This document shows, piece by piece, positions 23,238 through 33,155 of a stretch of DNA of 64,000 bases (position 1 is its first letter; every line of letters begins with the position of its first letter). The position numbers and the translations under genes were made by a program. The notes under the pieces were generated by a model. That model saw only the letters and a list, made by a program, of their open reading frames with translations. It was not told where the DNA came from and made no database searches. The DNA is from Runella defluvii (GTDB lineage: Bacteria > Bacteroidota > Bacteroidia > Cytophagales > Spirosomataceae): NCBI RefSeq assembly GCF_014195535.1, contig NZ_JACIBY010000006.1, positions 434,001 through 498,000 on the forward strand, in the 5' to 3' direction.

Positions 23238-25175
23238 TTAAATCTTAAAGAGCGAATACCCTAAATCACGCGTGGAAGACATATCAAACGTATATGAAGT
23301 AGCAGTGCTCGGGATTTTCACGCGTACCTTATAACCCAACGTTCCCGTAGGAAGTCGGCCTGCGAGGTGGGTGAATAAAAACGTCCGTTGCTGAGCATTA
23401 TACGACCCAAATACCATCGGATAAGGCTGATTATTTTGGTAAAAACCACCCATCCACCAGCCATTGTAATGCGCTTCAAAAGGTGTTTGCGGATACCCAC
23501 CCGTTATCCACGTTTGTCCGCCGTCAATACTCACATCTACATGAACAAGGGATTGATTTTCAATGTGGGTTTTGTAAGGTGCTATCTTCTTTTGGGCTAA
23601 AATAATACTCTCGCGTACCATCGGGTTTATTTTTCCTACCGTGTTGGCCTCCCAGTTGACGACGCCGTAATTTTGAAGGTTCGCAAAACCAATCATAGCG
23701 TCGTAAATACGCTGTTCAAAAATATCGGTTGTAGCCAACGAATAAGGGCTAAAGTTGTAGGTACGCGGCGTAGGTTCCCAGTTTAAAAAGCCTAATTTGG
23801 TCGGTTCTTGGTAACGGGCACAGTAAATGGTACTCCAAATGAGCAACAAGAAATGGTCGTCGGTTTGCCAAACCAGTTCGGGCGAAGTAGTGGTCAATTC
23901 TACGCTGTTGCTCCCCGCAGGAATGTCTATTTCGGCAAACCCTCGCCAGTGTTGAAACGTGATGCGGTAGGTTTTATCGGCATTGCGCAGGCTACCATCT
24001 TGGGCGTGCAGCGACACCCGTACCCGCCGATTCCCCAAAGGCGTATTGGGGTCGGCTCCAATATCAACGATGTGATAGCGCGTAGGAACGCCCGCTGTTA
24101 CGTTGGTTTTGGGGGTTTCTTTCAAGCGAATTATGTCCGTATTGACCCAATAATTGACGTTTGAATCGTACTGAAGAACCGCCCACATGGCAAACTGCTG
24201 CACAAAATCCCATGCTTCCATGTAGTTAAGTTCTTCATTGACAGCACGGTTATTAAATTTGTTTTTGAGCTTCCAAATGGGATTGTTGGGTACACCCCAA
24301 TTGGAGTGGATATTGCCGTTGTCATCAAACTGAGGGAAAATAAACGGATCCATTTGATTGATAGGGCCTGCTCCGTACTGCCAAATTTTCGCGCCGTTGC
24401 TGTAAAGTTTTGTTTTGTAAAACAACTCCGTAAACACATAACTCCAGCGGTGCTGAACGTGGTCAAAAAACTGTTGATCGTCCCAATTTTTGTAAGTAGG
24501 GTCGGTACCACCGTTGAAGGCATGGCGGTATTTTCCGTTTTCCCACACTTGTCGCCCGCGCAAAATGGACGACCATTCGGAATTCGAAAACGTTTCAATG
24601 TCCCAACGCAAAAAGCCCATGCGCCCATCGCCTGCGTATTTGGCTCGGCGGTCGAGTTCGTATTCGGTCAGTAAAAAAGGATTCCATTTCCCTGCTTCGT
24701 CCACATTTTCAATCGTTATCGACAAAAAAGGTGCATTAAAACAGCGAAAATTCTTTCCCTGCGCCGAAAGTAGGCGATTTGGGTCAGGAACATACACTGG
24801 ATTTTTTCCAAAACTTACACCCTGCACCGTAAAGGCATCCCGAAAAATACCTTCGTTAATATCCGCATACCGATTTTCTTTGGGTTTGCCCTCACCTACT
24901 CCACCAAAAAATGCTTTAAAACCATAATCTCGAAAATCTGTCACGTCGTCCCACACTACTTTTTGGGCTTCAAAAAGTTTTAATAAGTGTCGAAACGGCT
25001 CGTTTGCGGCAGTACTTGATAAATCAAAAGTGCCCAATTTTGCGTTGGGTGTGTAGCCTTGCGGATAGCCCCCTTCATCGGGTTCGTACAGTACTTCTTT
25101 AGGAATGCCCTGTGCGTTGGCATTTCTAAAAAGTCCCAATAACAACAACAATATCCCAAAACAACGCTTCATCAT
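23238..25175 (-). CDS. Large secreted protein, no family recognised
   Basis: A 645-residue protein with signal peptide MMKRCFGILLLLLGLFRNANAQ. It is rich in Trp, Tyr, Asn and Phe. Segments such as FRCFNAPFLSITIENVDEAG, GFLRWDIETFSNSEW, AEIDIPAGSNSVELTTTSPE and LVHVDVSIDGGQTWITGGYP suggest beta-sandwich modules; the last resembles fibronectin-type or carbohydrate-binding folds. A central part (WDFVQQFAMWAVLQYDSN) is helical. I recognise no enzyme signature. It lies 9 bases downstream of the ELWxxDGT/dockerin-like gene, so the two are probably one operon and may act together outside the cell. Confidence 0.7.
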   Translation of the reverse strand: MMKRCFGILLLLLGLFRNANAQGIPKEVLYEPDEGGYPQGYTPNAKLGTFDLSSTAANEPFRHLLKLFEAQKVVWDDVTDFRDYGFKAFFGGVGEGKPKENRYADINEGIFRDAFTVQGVSFGKNPVYVPDPNRLLSAQGKNFRCFNAPFLSITIENVDEAGKWNPFLLTEYELDRRAKYAGDGRMGFLRWDIETFSNSEWSSILRGRQVWENGKYRHAFNGGTDPTYKNWDDQQFFDHVQHRWSYVFTELFYKTKLYSNGAKIWQYGAGPINQMDPFIFPQFDDNGNIHSNWGVPNNPIWKLKNKFNNRAVNEELNYMEAWDFVQQFAMWAVLQYDSNVNYWVNTDIIRLKETPKTNVTAGVPTRYHIVDIGADPNTPLGNRRVRVSLHAQDGSLRNADKTYRITFQHWRGFAEIDIPAGSNSVELTTTSPELVWQTDDHFLLLIWSTIYCARYQEPTKLGFLNWEPTPRTYNFSPYSLATTDIFEQRIYDAMIGFANLQNYGVVNWEANTVGKINPMVRESIILAQKKIAPYKTHIENQSLVHVDVSIDGGQTWITGGYPQTPFEAHYNGWWMGGFYQNNQPYPMVFGSYNAQQRTFLFTHLAGRLPTGTLGYKVRVKIPSTATSYTFDMSSTRDLGYSLFKI

Positions 25176-25184
25176 TTCTTCAAA

Positions 25185-27515
25185 TTAAAACCTTACCCCC
25201 GAAAACAACCCGTTATTGATTATCCACAAAATCCTGTCAAGTGCGTTCACTTCGCCGTCGAGGTTAATATCTCCTGCTAAGTACTTTCCAAAAGAACCAT
25301 TAGTTTGGTTCCAGACGGTCATATCGTTTGCATTAATTTCTGCACTTGTCCCCTTGACGATATCGCCTGCATACATCATATAGCGCGTATCCTGCATCTT
25401 TTGCCCAACTGCTGGAGCATTGGCAGGGATGTAGGATTGGTTGATACCAAAATCATAGAAAAAACCACCATTCACAAAAAGCGTAGGCGTGGCCGCCACA
25501 ATCGGCAGGTGATTACGGTGTTCGACGGCCACATAATAATTAGTGTATTCCTTTAACCGACTCGGACAGCCCTGAATAGTAGGCACTAAGCCATCGTTTT
25601 GAAGTAAGGCGGCTGCTTTAAAAACCGTCGTAGCAGGATTCGCAGGGTCGGTTCGTAGCGAAACCAGCACCCAATCCGTAACCGACGGGTCATAAGTGGA
25701 CACCATTTCACTGCCCATGTAATACCACGGCGCTCCCACGTATGGCTGTCCCGCTGGCGTTTTGGTTGCGAGCGGACTAACGGGCGTTTGTCCTGGCAAT
25801 AATCCCTGTTGGTTGAGGGTCGTTGTCATCGAACCTACACCATTGCGATAAGCACCTTCCAACAACACCCGAATACTACCGACGCCCTCGGGGAGGGTCA
25901 TGGTTCGAATGGTAATTTTGGCCGTACTTGTGCAACCCGTTGTGTATTGTGCTTCAAGGTAAAACGTAGTAACCGTACTGTCTAGGCGCACGTTGGTAGG
26001 GTTCGTCACAATCGGGCCGTCGTAGGAGTCTTTTCGCCAAATTGGTGTAGTAAAGCTGCCATAGTTTGCGACTTGGGCAGGCAATGACAACGGCCCTGTG
26101 TGACAAATTGTGGTATCCGATGCCATTCGTAGTGGCATACAGGCTTCTATTTTCCAGATTTCGCTTCCTTTTTTACCATCGTCTGCCGTAAAAAACAGGG
26201 TATCACCCAGCACGGTAAGGTTACTGATTCCACTTCCCGTTGTTCCCGAATACAACTCCAACACGTTGGTGGCCGCTTCGGTGCCATCAGTTTGCCAAAG
26301 TTCTCTTCCCGCAAAATCATCGTAGGCAGTAAAATACACAATGCCTTTTCGGAGATTAAACATCGACGGCGTACTGTTAGAACCTTCTCCGCCGACACGA
26401 ATATTTTTCACCATTTTTGTCCCAGCTACTGTGCCGTCCGAACGCCAAAGCTCTTGTCCTGCCTCTCCGTTGGTGGCCGAAAAATAAAGCAGCCCGTTGA
26501 GTGTTTTGAGGTTTCGGGGGTCACTGCTGCCGCTGCCTGTTTGAATATCTACGGCAAGCACTGTCCCCGCTGCCGTTCCGTTCGACTTCCAGAGTTCGAT
26601 TCCTGCTTGTCCATCGTTGGCTGCAAAGTAAAGCGTGCCGTTGAGCGCCGTCAAATAATGCGGCATTCCACTCATCGAGCCACTCCAAATATCTCGTACC
26701 TGTACCGTCCCTGCCGCCGTTCCGTCCGACTTCCATAATTCAAAGCCGTTAGTGCCATTGGTTGCCGTGAAATACAGCGTTCCGTTCAGGTTGGTGAGGT
26801 ACTGAGGGTTCGAGCTTCCAATTCCTGCATTAATATCTTTGACCAAAGTAGTTCCTGCCGCCGTACCGTTGGTTTTCCAAAGTTCGTACCCATTCGTGCC
26901 ATCGTTTGCCACAAAATAGAGTGTTCCGTTGACGTTGGTCAGTTGTTGAGGGTTCGAGCTACCTGCCCCCGTCACAATGTCTCTGACAATAACCGTGGTC
27001 GCATCCGTCCCTCCCGACTTCCAGAGTTCACTTCCTGCTCCTGCGGTGGTTGCTACAAAATACAGTGTTCCGTTGACGTTCGTAAAACCACTTGGCATAC
27101 TTCCCAGCGGCCCGTCGTTGATGTCCTTCACGCGGGTTGTACCTGCGGCCGTGCCGTTTGATTTCCAAAGTTCGTAGCCGTAGCCTGTTTGGTCAGCTAC
27201 AAAATACAATGAAGTTCCCACACTCGTGAGGGAATAGGCTGTGCCTGGCAAATCCAGAACTTTAGCCGTACTAGCATTTCGCCCTGATGATTTCCACAGC
27301 CCCACGGTCGAGCCGTTTTGTTTGGCCGTAAAATAAAGGATTCCATTGTGATTGGTCAGAAAGCGCGGGTCGCTTCCCAAGGTGGCAGAGGTAGCAAGCG
27401 GATCTGCCTGAAGGTTAATATCTTTCAGCAATAGCGGATATTGAGCATATACACTGCTCACCAGCAATAGCAAACCCCACAAAATAGTTTTCCTGACAAC
27501 TAGCATTACTGGCAC
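25185..27515 (-). CDS. ELWxxDGT-repeat secreted protein with dockerin-like C-terminus
   Basis: A 776-residue protein with signal peptide ending SSVYAQ. Residues about 40-460 consist of nine or ten repeats of about 47 residues of the form L-Y-F-x-A-x-x-x-x-G-x-E-L-W-K-S-N/D-G-T-x-A-G-T, such as GYELWKTNGTAAGTTLVKDI, which should form a beta-propeller. A Cys-containing Ig-like part follows (TICHTGPLSLPA). The tail GDINLDGEVNALDRILWIIN has the D-x-N-x-D-G-x-V calcium loop of dockerin type I repeats; one such loop is clear. It is probably a cell-surface or released adhesion/structural protein. The repeats make the DNA 25,700-27,450 strongly self-similar. Confidence 0.85.
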   Translation of the reverse strand: MPVMLVVRKTILWGLLLLVSSVYAQYPLLLKDINLQADPLATSATLGSDPRFLTNHNGILYFTAKQNGSTVGLWKSSGRNASTAKVLDLPGTAYSLTSVGTSLYFVADQTGYGYELWKSNGTAAGTTRVKDINDGPLGSMPSGFTNVNGTLYFVATTAGAGSELWKSGGTDATTVIVRDIVTGAGSSNPQQLTNVNGTLYFVANDGTNGYELWKTNGTAAGTTLVKDINAGIGSSNPQYLTNLNGTLYFTATNGTNGFELWKSDGTAAGTVQVRDIWSGSMSGMPHYLTALNGTLYFAANDGQAGIELWKSNGTAAGTVLAVDIQTGSGSSDPRNLKTLNGLLYFSATNGEAGQELWRSDGTVAGTKMVKNIRVGGEGSNSTPSMFNLRKGIVYFTAYDDFAGRELWQTDGTEAATNVLELYSGTTGSGISNLTVLGDTLFFTADDGKKGSEIWKIEACMPLRMASDTTICHTGPLSLPAQVANYGSFTTPIWRKDSYDGPIVTNPTNVRLDSTVTTFYLEAQYTTGCTSTAKITIRTMTLPEGVGSIRVLLEGAYRNGVGSMTTTLNQQGLLPGQTPVSPLATKTPAGQPYVGAPWYYMGSEMVSTYDPSVTDWVLVSLRTDPANPATTVFKAAALLQNDGLVPTIQGCPSRLKEYTNYYVAVEHRNHLPIVAATPTLFVNGGFFYDFGINQSYIPANAPAVGQKMQDTRYMMYAGDIVKGTSAEINANDMTVWNQTNGSFGKYLAGDINLDGEVNALDRILWIINNGLFSGVRF

Positions 27516-27527
27516 CGAGTTTTTCTA

Positions 27528-27590
27528 GTATCGCATAAAACGATACGTCGCTGTATTCAAAGAAATGGGCAAAATTTCTTTGAATACAGC
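27528..27590. repeat. Two adjacent hairpins between the esterase and ELWxxDGT genes
   Basis: The first is GTATCG / CGATAC (27528-27546) with a 7-base loop. The second is a perfect 17-bp stem starting GCTGTATTCAAAG (27550-27566) and ending at 27590, with loop GGGCAAA. Neither has a clear T-run on the minus strand, so a role as an RNA-processing or attenuation structure is as likely as termination. Confidence 0.6.
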
Positions 27591-27627
27591 AATAAAAGTG
27601 CCAAAATGATTGATAATGGGCTATCTA

Positions 27628-28716
27628 TCAGCCAAAGAGCCACTCCACGGCCTTCGGAAACTCTTTGCCCCAGCGCATTTCGGTATGCTCGCCAGCGGGG
27701 TCGAGCGATAGTTTAAATTGAAGTCGTTCGTTGTTCCATCCTTGTCGTTCAATCGCCTCTTTCAGCCGCTCTACACTCGGAATCATATAGCGTCCTTCTT
27801 TCCCCCCCGCATAGACGTAGATTTTGGTTTCCAAGGGGTTAAAGAATTCGATGGAGTCAAAATAGATTTTGTCCGAAACCCAAAGCGACGGCGAAAAAAT
27901 CATAAGACGACCTAGCGTTTCGGGGTACATTAAGCCCGCATATATGCTTATTAAGCCTCCCATCGAACTGCCGCCGATGCCCGTAAATTGGCGCTCGGTG
28001 CGGGTACGATAATTTTTATCAATGTACGGTTTAAGGGTACGAACGATGAAGTTGGCGTACTTTTTCCCTGCTCCTTTACCAAATTTTGGGTGCGTATAAG
28101 GTGCAAATTCGTGCAAACGGTCTTCATCTCCGTGGTCAATAGCCACAATGATGATACCGCCTTTGTTTTGCTCGGCCAGTACCGCCATGCGTTTGTCTAT
28201 TTCCCAATTTCCAAAAATAGAACCATCACCAAAGAGGTTTTGCCCATCTTGGAGGTACAATACGGGATAGCGTTTGGTAGAAGTACTGTAGTCGTGCGGG
28301 AGAAGAATACGAATACGGCGTTTTTTGCCCAGCTGAGGTATTTCAAAATCCTCTGCTACGGTCTGAATTGTGGGCACGTACGTCACATCAAACGCACGGC
28401 CATCCCTACGCCAGTGAGGCACAAAATCCTTTTGGGTAGCACTTTTTCCCTTAATACGGCGATTTTGGGGCGCTTCGCCAAAGGCATCCAGCTCTACTTG
28501 GTCCCAGCCACCGCGGGTATATTTGTACTCAATGGGTTGTTCGAAGTGAAAATCGGGGGGAAATTGAAAATGATACTTTCCTACTCCTACCTTTTGCATC
28601 TGATAACGTTCAATATCAGGATACCACTCACAAAAATTACCAGAAATAAATACAGGACGCTCGTCGTCAACAGCAGTTGTCAACTCAAGCGCCAAAGACG
28701 CATTACGGTTACTCAT
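27628..28716 (-). CDS. Esterase of the Esterase_D/Fes family with an N-terminal glycan-binding-like domain
   Basis: A 362-residue protein without a signal peptide. Residues 1-100 resemble a CBM48/CBM20-like early-set domain (PVFISGNFCEWYPD, YHFQFPPDFHF, PIEYKYTRGGWDQVE). The alpha/beta-hydrolase part has YPVLYLQDGQNLFGDGS and the nucleophile elbow GGSSMGGLISIYAG, Ser251. The likely acid lies after KIYVYAGGKEG and the histidine in GEHTEMRWGKEFP. Relatives include enterobactin esterases and feruloyl/xylan esterases; the substrate is unknown. A TACTTTTG promoter element lies 34 bases upstream of the ATG. Confidence 0.88.
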   Translation of the reverse strand: MSNRNASLALELTTAVDDERPVFISGNFCEWYPDIERYQMQKVGVGKYHFQFPPDFHFEQPIEYKYTRGGWDQVELDAFGEAPQNRRIKGKSATQKDFVPHWRRDGRAFDVTYVPTIQTVAEDFEIPQLGKKRRIRILLPHDYSTSTKRYPVLYLQDGQNLFGDGSIFGNWEIDKRMAVLAEQNKGGIIIVAIDHGDEDRLHEFAPYTHPKFGKGAGKKYANFIVRTLKPYIDKNYRTRTERQFTGIGGSSMGGLISIYAGLMYPETLGRLMIFSPSLWVSDKIYFDSIEFFNPLETKIYVYAGGKEGRYMIPSVERLKEAIERQGWNNERLQFKLSLDPAGEHTEMRWGKEFPKAVEWLFG

Positions 28717-28750
28717 TCCTCACAGGTTAAATGTGTCGGTTTAACACCCA

Positions 28751-28758
28751 CAAAAGTA
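28751..28758 (-). promoter_or_regulatory. Bacteroidota -7 element for the esterase gene
   Basis: The minus strand reads TACTTTTG followed by TGGG, an exact TAnnTTTG match, 34 bases upstream of the ATG. The -33 position has a T-run without the final G. Confidence 0.45.
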
Positions 28759-28791
28759 CTAATGTTCAATAAAATTTAAAAATTTCTAGTT

Positions 28792-29184
28792 TTAATCCTC
28801 TTTCTCTTCACTCTGTCGGTACCAGTACCGAATCACCACTTTTTGAAGTTCGCGTTTGATAATCAATTCGGCAAGTAGTTGTAAACTAGCATGAATCGCC
28901 GTAGGAATGGCGCGGTGAATTTGTTTTTCGGTCAAATCAACCCGATTCAGGAGGTATTTTAGGGTTCCTCCTTTTTTTAAATGCTCGTCTATTTTGTGGG
29001 CCAAATATTCACGCAACTCTTCAAACGAATAGCGTTCGTCGATATCGAGCTCTAAGGGTAACTGCGCCGTTTGGAAGTCTTTTATGAGTTGTAGCAACAA
29101 ATCGCGCAGCAAGTTGGGTAGCCGAAGCACCTGTTCTAGTTCTTCGGGCGAGGAGTTTGTTAGTTTATCTGTTTCGTGCGGCAT
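28792..29184 (-). CDS. Small helical protein, function unknown
   Basis: A 130-residue, mostly helical, acidic cytoplasmic protein. I start at MPHETDKLTNSSPEELEQVL because the upstream in-frame segment has poor composition. SFEELREYLAHKIDEHLKKG and IHRAIPTAIHASLQLLAELI are the main helices. It ends in a charged tail (RQSEEKED). I recognise no family. It is divergent from the DUF3857 gene and separated from the esterase by that gene's promoter. Confidence 0.55.
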   Translation of the reverse strand: MPHETDKLTNSSPEELEQVLRLPNLLRDLLLQLIKDFQTAQLPLELDIDERYSFEELREYLAHKIDEHLKKGGTLKYLLNRVDLTEKQIHRAIPTAIHASLQLLAELIIKRELQKVVIRYWYRQSEEKED

Positions 29185-29290
29185 TGTTACAAAATAAACG
29201 TGCTCCCGTGAGGAACACAATAAAGGCAGCAAAATAAAACTTTTATTTCCAACCTTCCGTTATTTGGAAACTACACTAATTCCTTCTCGT

Positions 29291-31240
29291 ATGATGCGCT
29301 TTGCGTTGGTGAATTTCAAGGTTTCGTTTCATTTTTTCTTTTTTGCCCTGCTCGTCACTCACCTTTCGGCAGTGGCTCAACCTAAAGTCAACTTGTCGCA
29401 ACTGAAAGCGAAGTTTCCTAACGATGAAATGGCGTACCTCAATCGCTCCGAAAAAGTAGCCATCGAGGTTGTGAATGGGGAACTTCAAATCGACGTGTTT
29501 CACCAAGAAGACCGCGTGTTTTTGGACAAACGAGCCAGTGTTTTTGCCGACGAACGCATTTACTTTTCCGAAGCTTTTCAGGAAATCAAAGACCTTGATG
29601 CGGTCTCATACATTCCCGAAAAATCGGGCTATAATCGTACGCCCGTCACCGACATCAAAACCGAACGCCCCAGCCCAGGGGGAGGAATCTTTTTTGATGA
29701 TATGCAGGTCAAAAAATTCACCTTTCCAGGCGCCAAAGAAGGAGGCATTGGCACCGTTTCCTATACCGAAAGAGTCAAAAGCCCTTATATGCTTTCGGGC
29801 TTTGTTTTTGGAAATTATGTACCTGTTATCAACAGCGAGTTTTCGGTTTCATTTCCCGCTTCAGTAAAAGTTTCCTACAAAACCTACGGCGATACGAAGG
29901 GGATTGTTTTTGCCAAAACAGCCCAAAATGGCAAAACGGTTTATACGTGGAAAGCACAAAATTTAAAAGCGTCGCCTCTGGAAACGGAATCGCTTTCGTT
30001 GCGCCATTACGTACCACAGGTGTTTTTGTTTATCGAAAGTTATACGGCCAACGGACAAACGAAAGAGGTATTGGGCGACGTTCAGAAGCTCTTTAATTAT
30101 TACAAAAGTTTGGTCAAAGACCTTAACAAACAGCCCAGTTCGCAGCTCAAAGCCCTTACGGATTCATTGACGCGTGGCAAAAGCGAAGTGGAGAAAATTC
30201 GGTCGGTTTATTATTGGGTGCAAGACCACGTCAAATACATTGCCTTTGAAGAAGGGCTTGGCGGGTTTATTCCTCGTCAGGCCAACGATGTTTGTCAAAA
30301 ACGCTACGGTGATTGCAAAGACATGGCCAGTCTTACTTCGTCGATGCTCAATTTAGCGGGTATTCCGTCGCATTTGGTGTGGATTGGAACGCGTGACATT
30401 CCGTACAAATACGCCGAAAATCCTTCCATGAGCGTGGATAACCACATGATTGCGGCGGTAAAGTTGCAAGGAAAATGGCAATTTTTGGATGCCACCGACG
30501 ACCGCATCGACTTCGGACTTCCGACCTCGCACATCCAAGGCAAGGAAGCCTTGATAATGACTTCGGAAGACAAGTATGAAATCGTTCCTGTGCCTGTTGT
30601 TCCTGCCAATCAAAATACCAAAGTGGACTCAATGATACTGTCGATTGACGGAAAAACATTGAAAGGAAACGGCACCTTGACTTTTGAAGGACTATGGAAA
30701 ACATCGCTCAAATCGGCCGTGCAGTACCGTTCGGAGCCACAACGCGACGAATACTACAAAAACGTACTCAGTCGAGGCTCTAACAAATGCGCCTTGTTAA
30801 AAAATGTAGTCACGGGACTTCAAGATCGTGACGTGCCTGTTCGTCTTCAGTACGCATTTTCGGTGCCTGATTACGTTCAGGAAGCCGCAGGAGAACTTTT
30901 TATCAATCCTCATTTGACGCGTCCTTGGGCCGACAAACGCCAAGAAGAAAGTCGCAAAAACGACTGGAAACACGAGTTTACGCACATTGAAGACATGGTC
31001 ACGGTTTTACCTATTCCAAAAGGATATACCGTAACCAACCTTCCTACCAATGCGTCGTTTTCGCACCCTGACTTTGGGTTTAAGCTGAGTTATGAACAAA
31101 AAAATGACCAAATCGTGGTTCGCAGTCAATGGACGTTGAACTCGCTTTTGGTCAAAAAATCAAGTTTCCCTGAATGGAATAAAATGGTTGCTGCCCTCAA
31201 CGAAGCTTACAGCGAAGTGATTTCGTTGAAGAAGGGCTAG
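29291..31240 (+). CDS. DUF3857 and transglutaminase-like domain protein
   Basis: A 649-residue exported protein; MMRFALVNFKVSFHFFFFAL and the following residues to AVAQ form the signal peptide. Residues about 40-210 are DUF3857 (VEVVNGELQIDVFHQEDRVF, then FTFPGAKEGGIGTVSYTE). The transglutaminase core follows with KIRSVYYWVQDHVKYIAFEE, the catalytic cysteine in CQKRYGDCKDMASLTSSML, the histidine in NHMIAAVKLQGKW and the aspartate in FLDATDDR. Such proteins are common in Bacteroidota periplasm; a protease or crosslinking role is assumed but substrates are unknown. It converges with the YgiQ gene with a 5-base gap. Confidence 0.88.
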   Translation: MMRFALVNFKVSFHFFFFALLVTHLSAVAQPKVNLSQLKAKFPNDEMAYLNRSEKVAIEVVNGELQIDVFHQEDRVFLDKRASVFADERIYFSEAFQEIKDLDAVSYIPEKSGYNRTPVTDIKTERPSPGGGIFFDDMQVKKFTFPGAKEGGIGTVSYTERVKSPYMLSGFVFGNYVPVINSEFSVSFPASVKVSYKTYGDTKGIVFAKTAQNGKTVYTWKAQNLKASPLETESLSLRHYVPQVFLFIESYTANGQTKEVLGDVQKLFNYYKSLVKDLNKQPSSQLKALTDSLTRGKSEVEKIRSVYYWVQDHVKYIAFEEGLGGFIPRQANDVCQKRYGDCKDMASLTSSMLNLAGIPSHLVWIGTRDIPYKYAENPSMSVDNHMIAAVKLQGKWQFLDATDDRIDFGLPTSHIQGKEALIMTSEDKYEIVPVPVVPANQNTKVDSMILSIDGKTLKGNGTLTFEGLWKTSLKSAVQYRSEPQRDEYYKNVLSRGSNKCALLKNVVTGLQDRDVPVRLQYAFSVPDYVQEAAGELFINPHLTRPWADKRQEESRKNDWKHEFTHIEDMVTVLPIPKGYTVTNLPTNASFSHPDFGFKLSYEQKNDQIVVRSQWTLNSLLVKKSSFPEWNKMVAALNEAYSEVISLKKG

Positions 31241-31245
31241 CGTCT

Positions 31246-33096
31246 TTATTTCTTTTTAGCATTTCCTCCCCCTAAAAGGCGGTTGGCCAAATCAGGACGT
31301 TTGAGCTTATTGAGACGGTTACGAATCAAATCTCTGTACTCAGGCTTGTACCAGAAAAAGAAGCGATTTTGGTTCTGCTTTTCTTCGCGGGTTTTGGCCG
31401 TAAAAACAGGTTTCAACGTATAAGGATGCACTCCCGTGTAATAAATTACTTCCGCAACGGTCATGGGAGTTGGGGTAAAATCTTGCACTTGTTCCAAACG
31501 GAAACCCAGTTCTTTTGTTTCAGCCGCCAAATTAGCCATATCCGCCTCTTCACACCCTGGGTGCGACGAAATAAAATACGGAATCAGGGGTTGTTTGAGG
31601 TTATGTTTGTCCGAAATCTGATCGTACTTTTTTTTGAAAAGCTTGAAATACTTAAACGATGGTTTACGCATCACCCTGAGCGTATCGTCGGAGGTATGTT
31701 CAGGCGCTACTTTTAATCGACCCGATACGTGGCGCGTAATCAACTGCTCCATGTATTCGTCGTGGTTGCCGTCCTTGTTGTTTTTGTTGAAATCGTCCAC
31801 TAACAAATCGTACCTAATCCCCGAGCCAACAAACGCTTTTTTGATATTTGGATGCTCATCCACCTTACGGTAAAGTTCCGTAATGGGCTTGTGTGATGTA
31901 TCTAAATTAGAACAAATGACAGGGTGAATACAGCTTGGACTTGTACAGCGCGCGCAAATCGACTCGTCTTTACCCTTCATTCGGTACATATTCGCCGAAG
32001 GGCCGCCCAAATCCGACAGGTATCCCTTAAATTCGGGATGCTTCGTCACTTCGTCCACTTCCTTCAAAATCGACTTTTCACTCCGCGATGCGATGAACTT
32101 CCCTTGGTGCGCCGAAATTGTACAAAAACTACAACCTCCAAAACACCCACGGTGCATGTTTATCGAAAACTTAATCATGTCGTAGGCAGGTATCGGCCCA
32201 CGGTTCTTGTATTTTGGGTGCGGCAAGCGCGTGTATGGCAAATCAAAAGAAGCGTCAATTTCGGTTTCAGTCATTACCTTAAAGGGTGGATTTATTACCA
32301 AAACGTCTTCATTAACCAACTGTGTAATGCGATTGGCTTGCCACTTATTGGATTCTACTTCTACAATTTTGAAGTTAGCCGCGTACTTGATTTTATCCTG
32401 CAAACATACCTCATGGCTCGCCAGCTCGACCGTTTCCCATTCGTTCCACTTAGGCAGTTCGTCGGATGCTTTTTGCAAATAAGCCACTTGGTGAATGTCG
32501 CGTAATCCTGAAAAATCGTATCCGTCTTTCAAACGACGCAAAATCTCCCGCAAGGGCTGTTCTCCCATCCCATAGACCAACAAATCGGCTTGTGAATCGG
32601 CCAAAATCGTTGGCATCAGGCGGTCTTGCCAATAATCATAATGCGTTACCCGACGAAGCGACGCTTCAATTCCTCCGATAAGTACAGGAACATCGGGATA
32701 GAGTTGTTTTAATATTTTGGAATAAACGGTTGTGGCATAATCGGGACGAAACCCCGCTTCTCCCCCAGGCGTGTATGAGTCGTTTGACCGAAGACGCTTA
32801 TTAGCCGTATAGTGATTCACCATCGAATCCATACAACCCGCCGTAACGCCAAAAAAGTACTTAGGGCGTCCGAATTTCTTAAAATCGCGCAAATCATCTT
32901 TCCAGTTGGGCTGCGCCACAATCGCCACCCGAAAGCCTTCACTTTCGATGATTCGGCCAATCACTGCCGTTCCAAAAGCAGGATGGTCAACGTACGCATC
33001 TCCCGATACAATGACGACATCCACTTCGTCCCAGCCCCGTTTTTCAACCTCTTTCTTGGTAATGGGCAACCAATCGGTTATCGGTCTTTCTAACAT
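31246..33096 (-). CDS. YgiQ-family radical SAM protein
   Basis: A 616-residue protein. Residues 1-300 hold the YgiQ N-terminal domain (VDVVIVSGDAYVDHPAFGTA, NHYTANKRLRSNDSYTPGG). The radical-SAM cluster site C-x3-C-x2-C lies in HRGCFGGCSFCTIS. GRLKVAPEHTSD and YFISSHPGCEEADMANLA are family landmarks. The C-terminal region (VQDFTPTPMTVAEVIYYTG, PYTLKPVF) is typical and ends in a basic tail. The reaction is not established for the family. Upstream, the 33156-33411 repeat array lies close to its start. Confidence 0.93.
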   Translation of the reverse strand: MLERPITDWLPITKKEVEKRGWDEVDVVIVSGDAYVDHPAFGTAVIGRIIESEGFRVAIVAQPNWKDDLRDFKKFGRPKYFFGVTAGCMDSMVNHYTANKRLRSNDSYTPGGEAGFRPDYATTVYSKILKQLYPDVPVLIGGIEASLRRVTHYDYWQDRLMPTILADSQADLLVYGMGEQPLREILRRLKDGYDFSGLRDIHQVAYLQKASDELPKWNEWETVELASHEVCLQDKIKYAANFKIVEVESNKWQANRITQLVNEDVLVINPPFKVMTETEIDASFDLPYTRLPHPKYKNRGPIPAYDMIKFSINMHRGCFGGCSFCTISAHQGKFIASRSEKSILKEVDEVTKHPEFKGYLSDLGGPSANMYRMKGKDESICARCTSPSCIHPVICSNLDTSHKPITELYRKVDEHPNIKKAFVGSGIRYDLLVDDFNKNNKDGNHDEYMEQLITRHVSGRLKVAPEHTSDDTLRVMRKPSFKYFKLFKKKYDQISDKHNLKQPLIPYFISSHPGCEEADMANLAAETKELGFRLEQVQDFTPTPMTVAEVIYYTGVHPYTLKPVFTAKTREEKQNQNRFFFWYKPEYRDLIRNRLNKLKRPDLANRLLGGGNAKKK

Positions 33097-33155
33097 AACA
33101 CCTTACTATTTTTCTTGCGAATGGGAATTTAGCAACTTCATGCGGTTATAAGTAA

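Noticed and set aside
25700-27450. Reading frames antisense to the ELWxxDGT repeats
   Set aside because: Repeat DNA keeps other frames open; the minus-strand protein has a signal peptide and consistent repeats, so only it is real.
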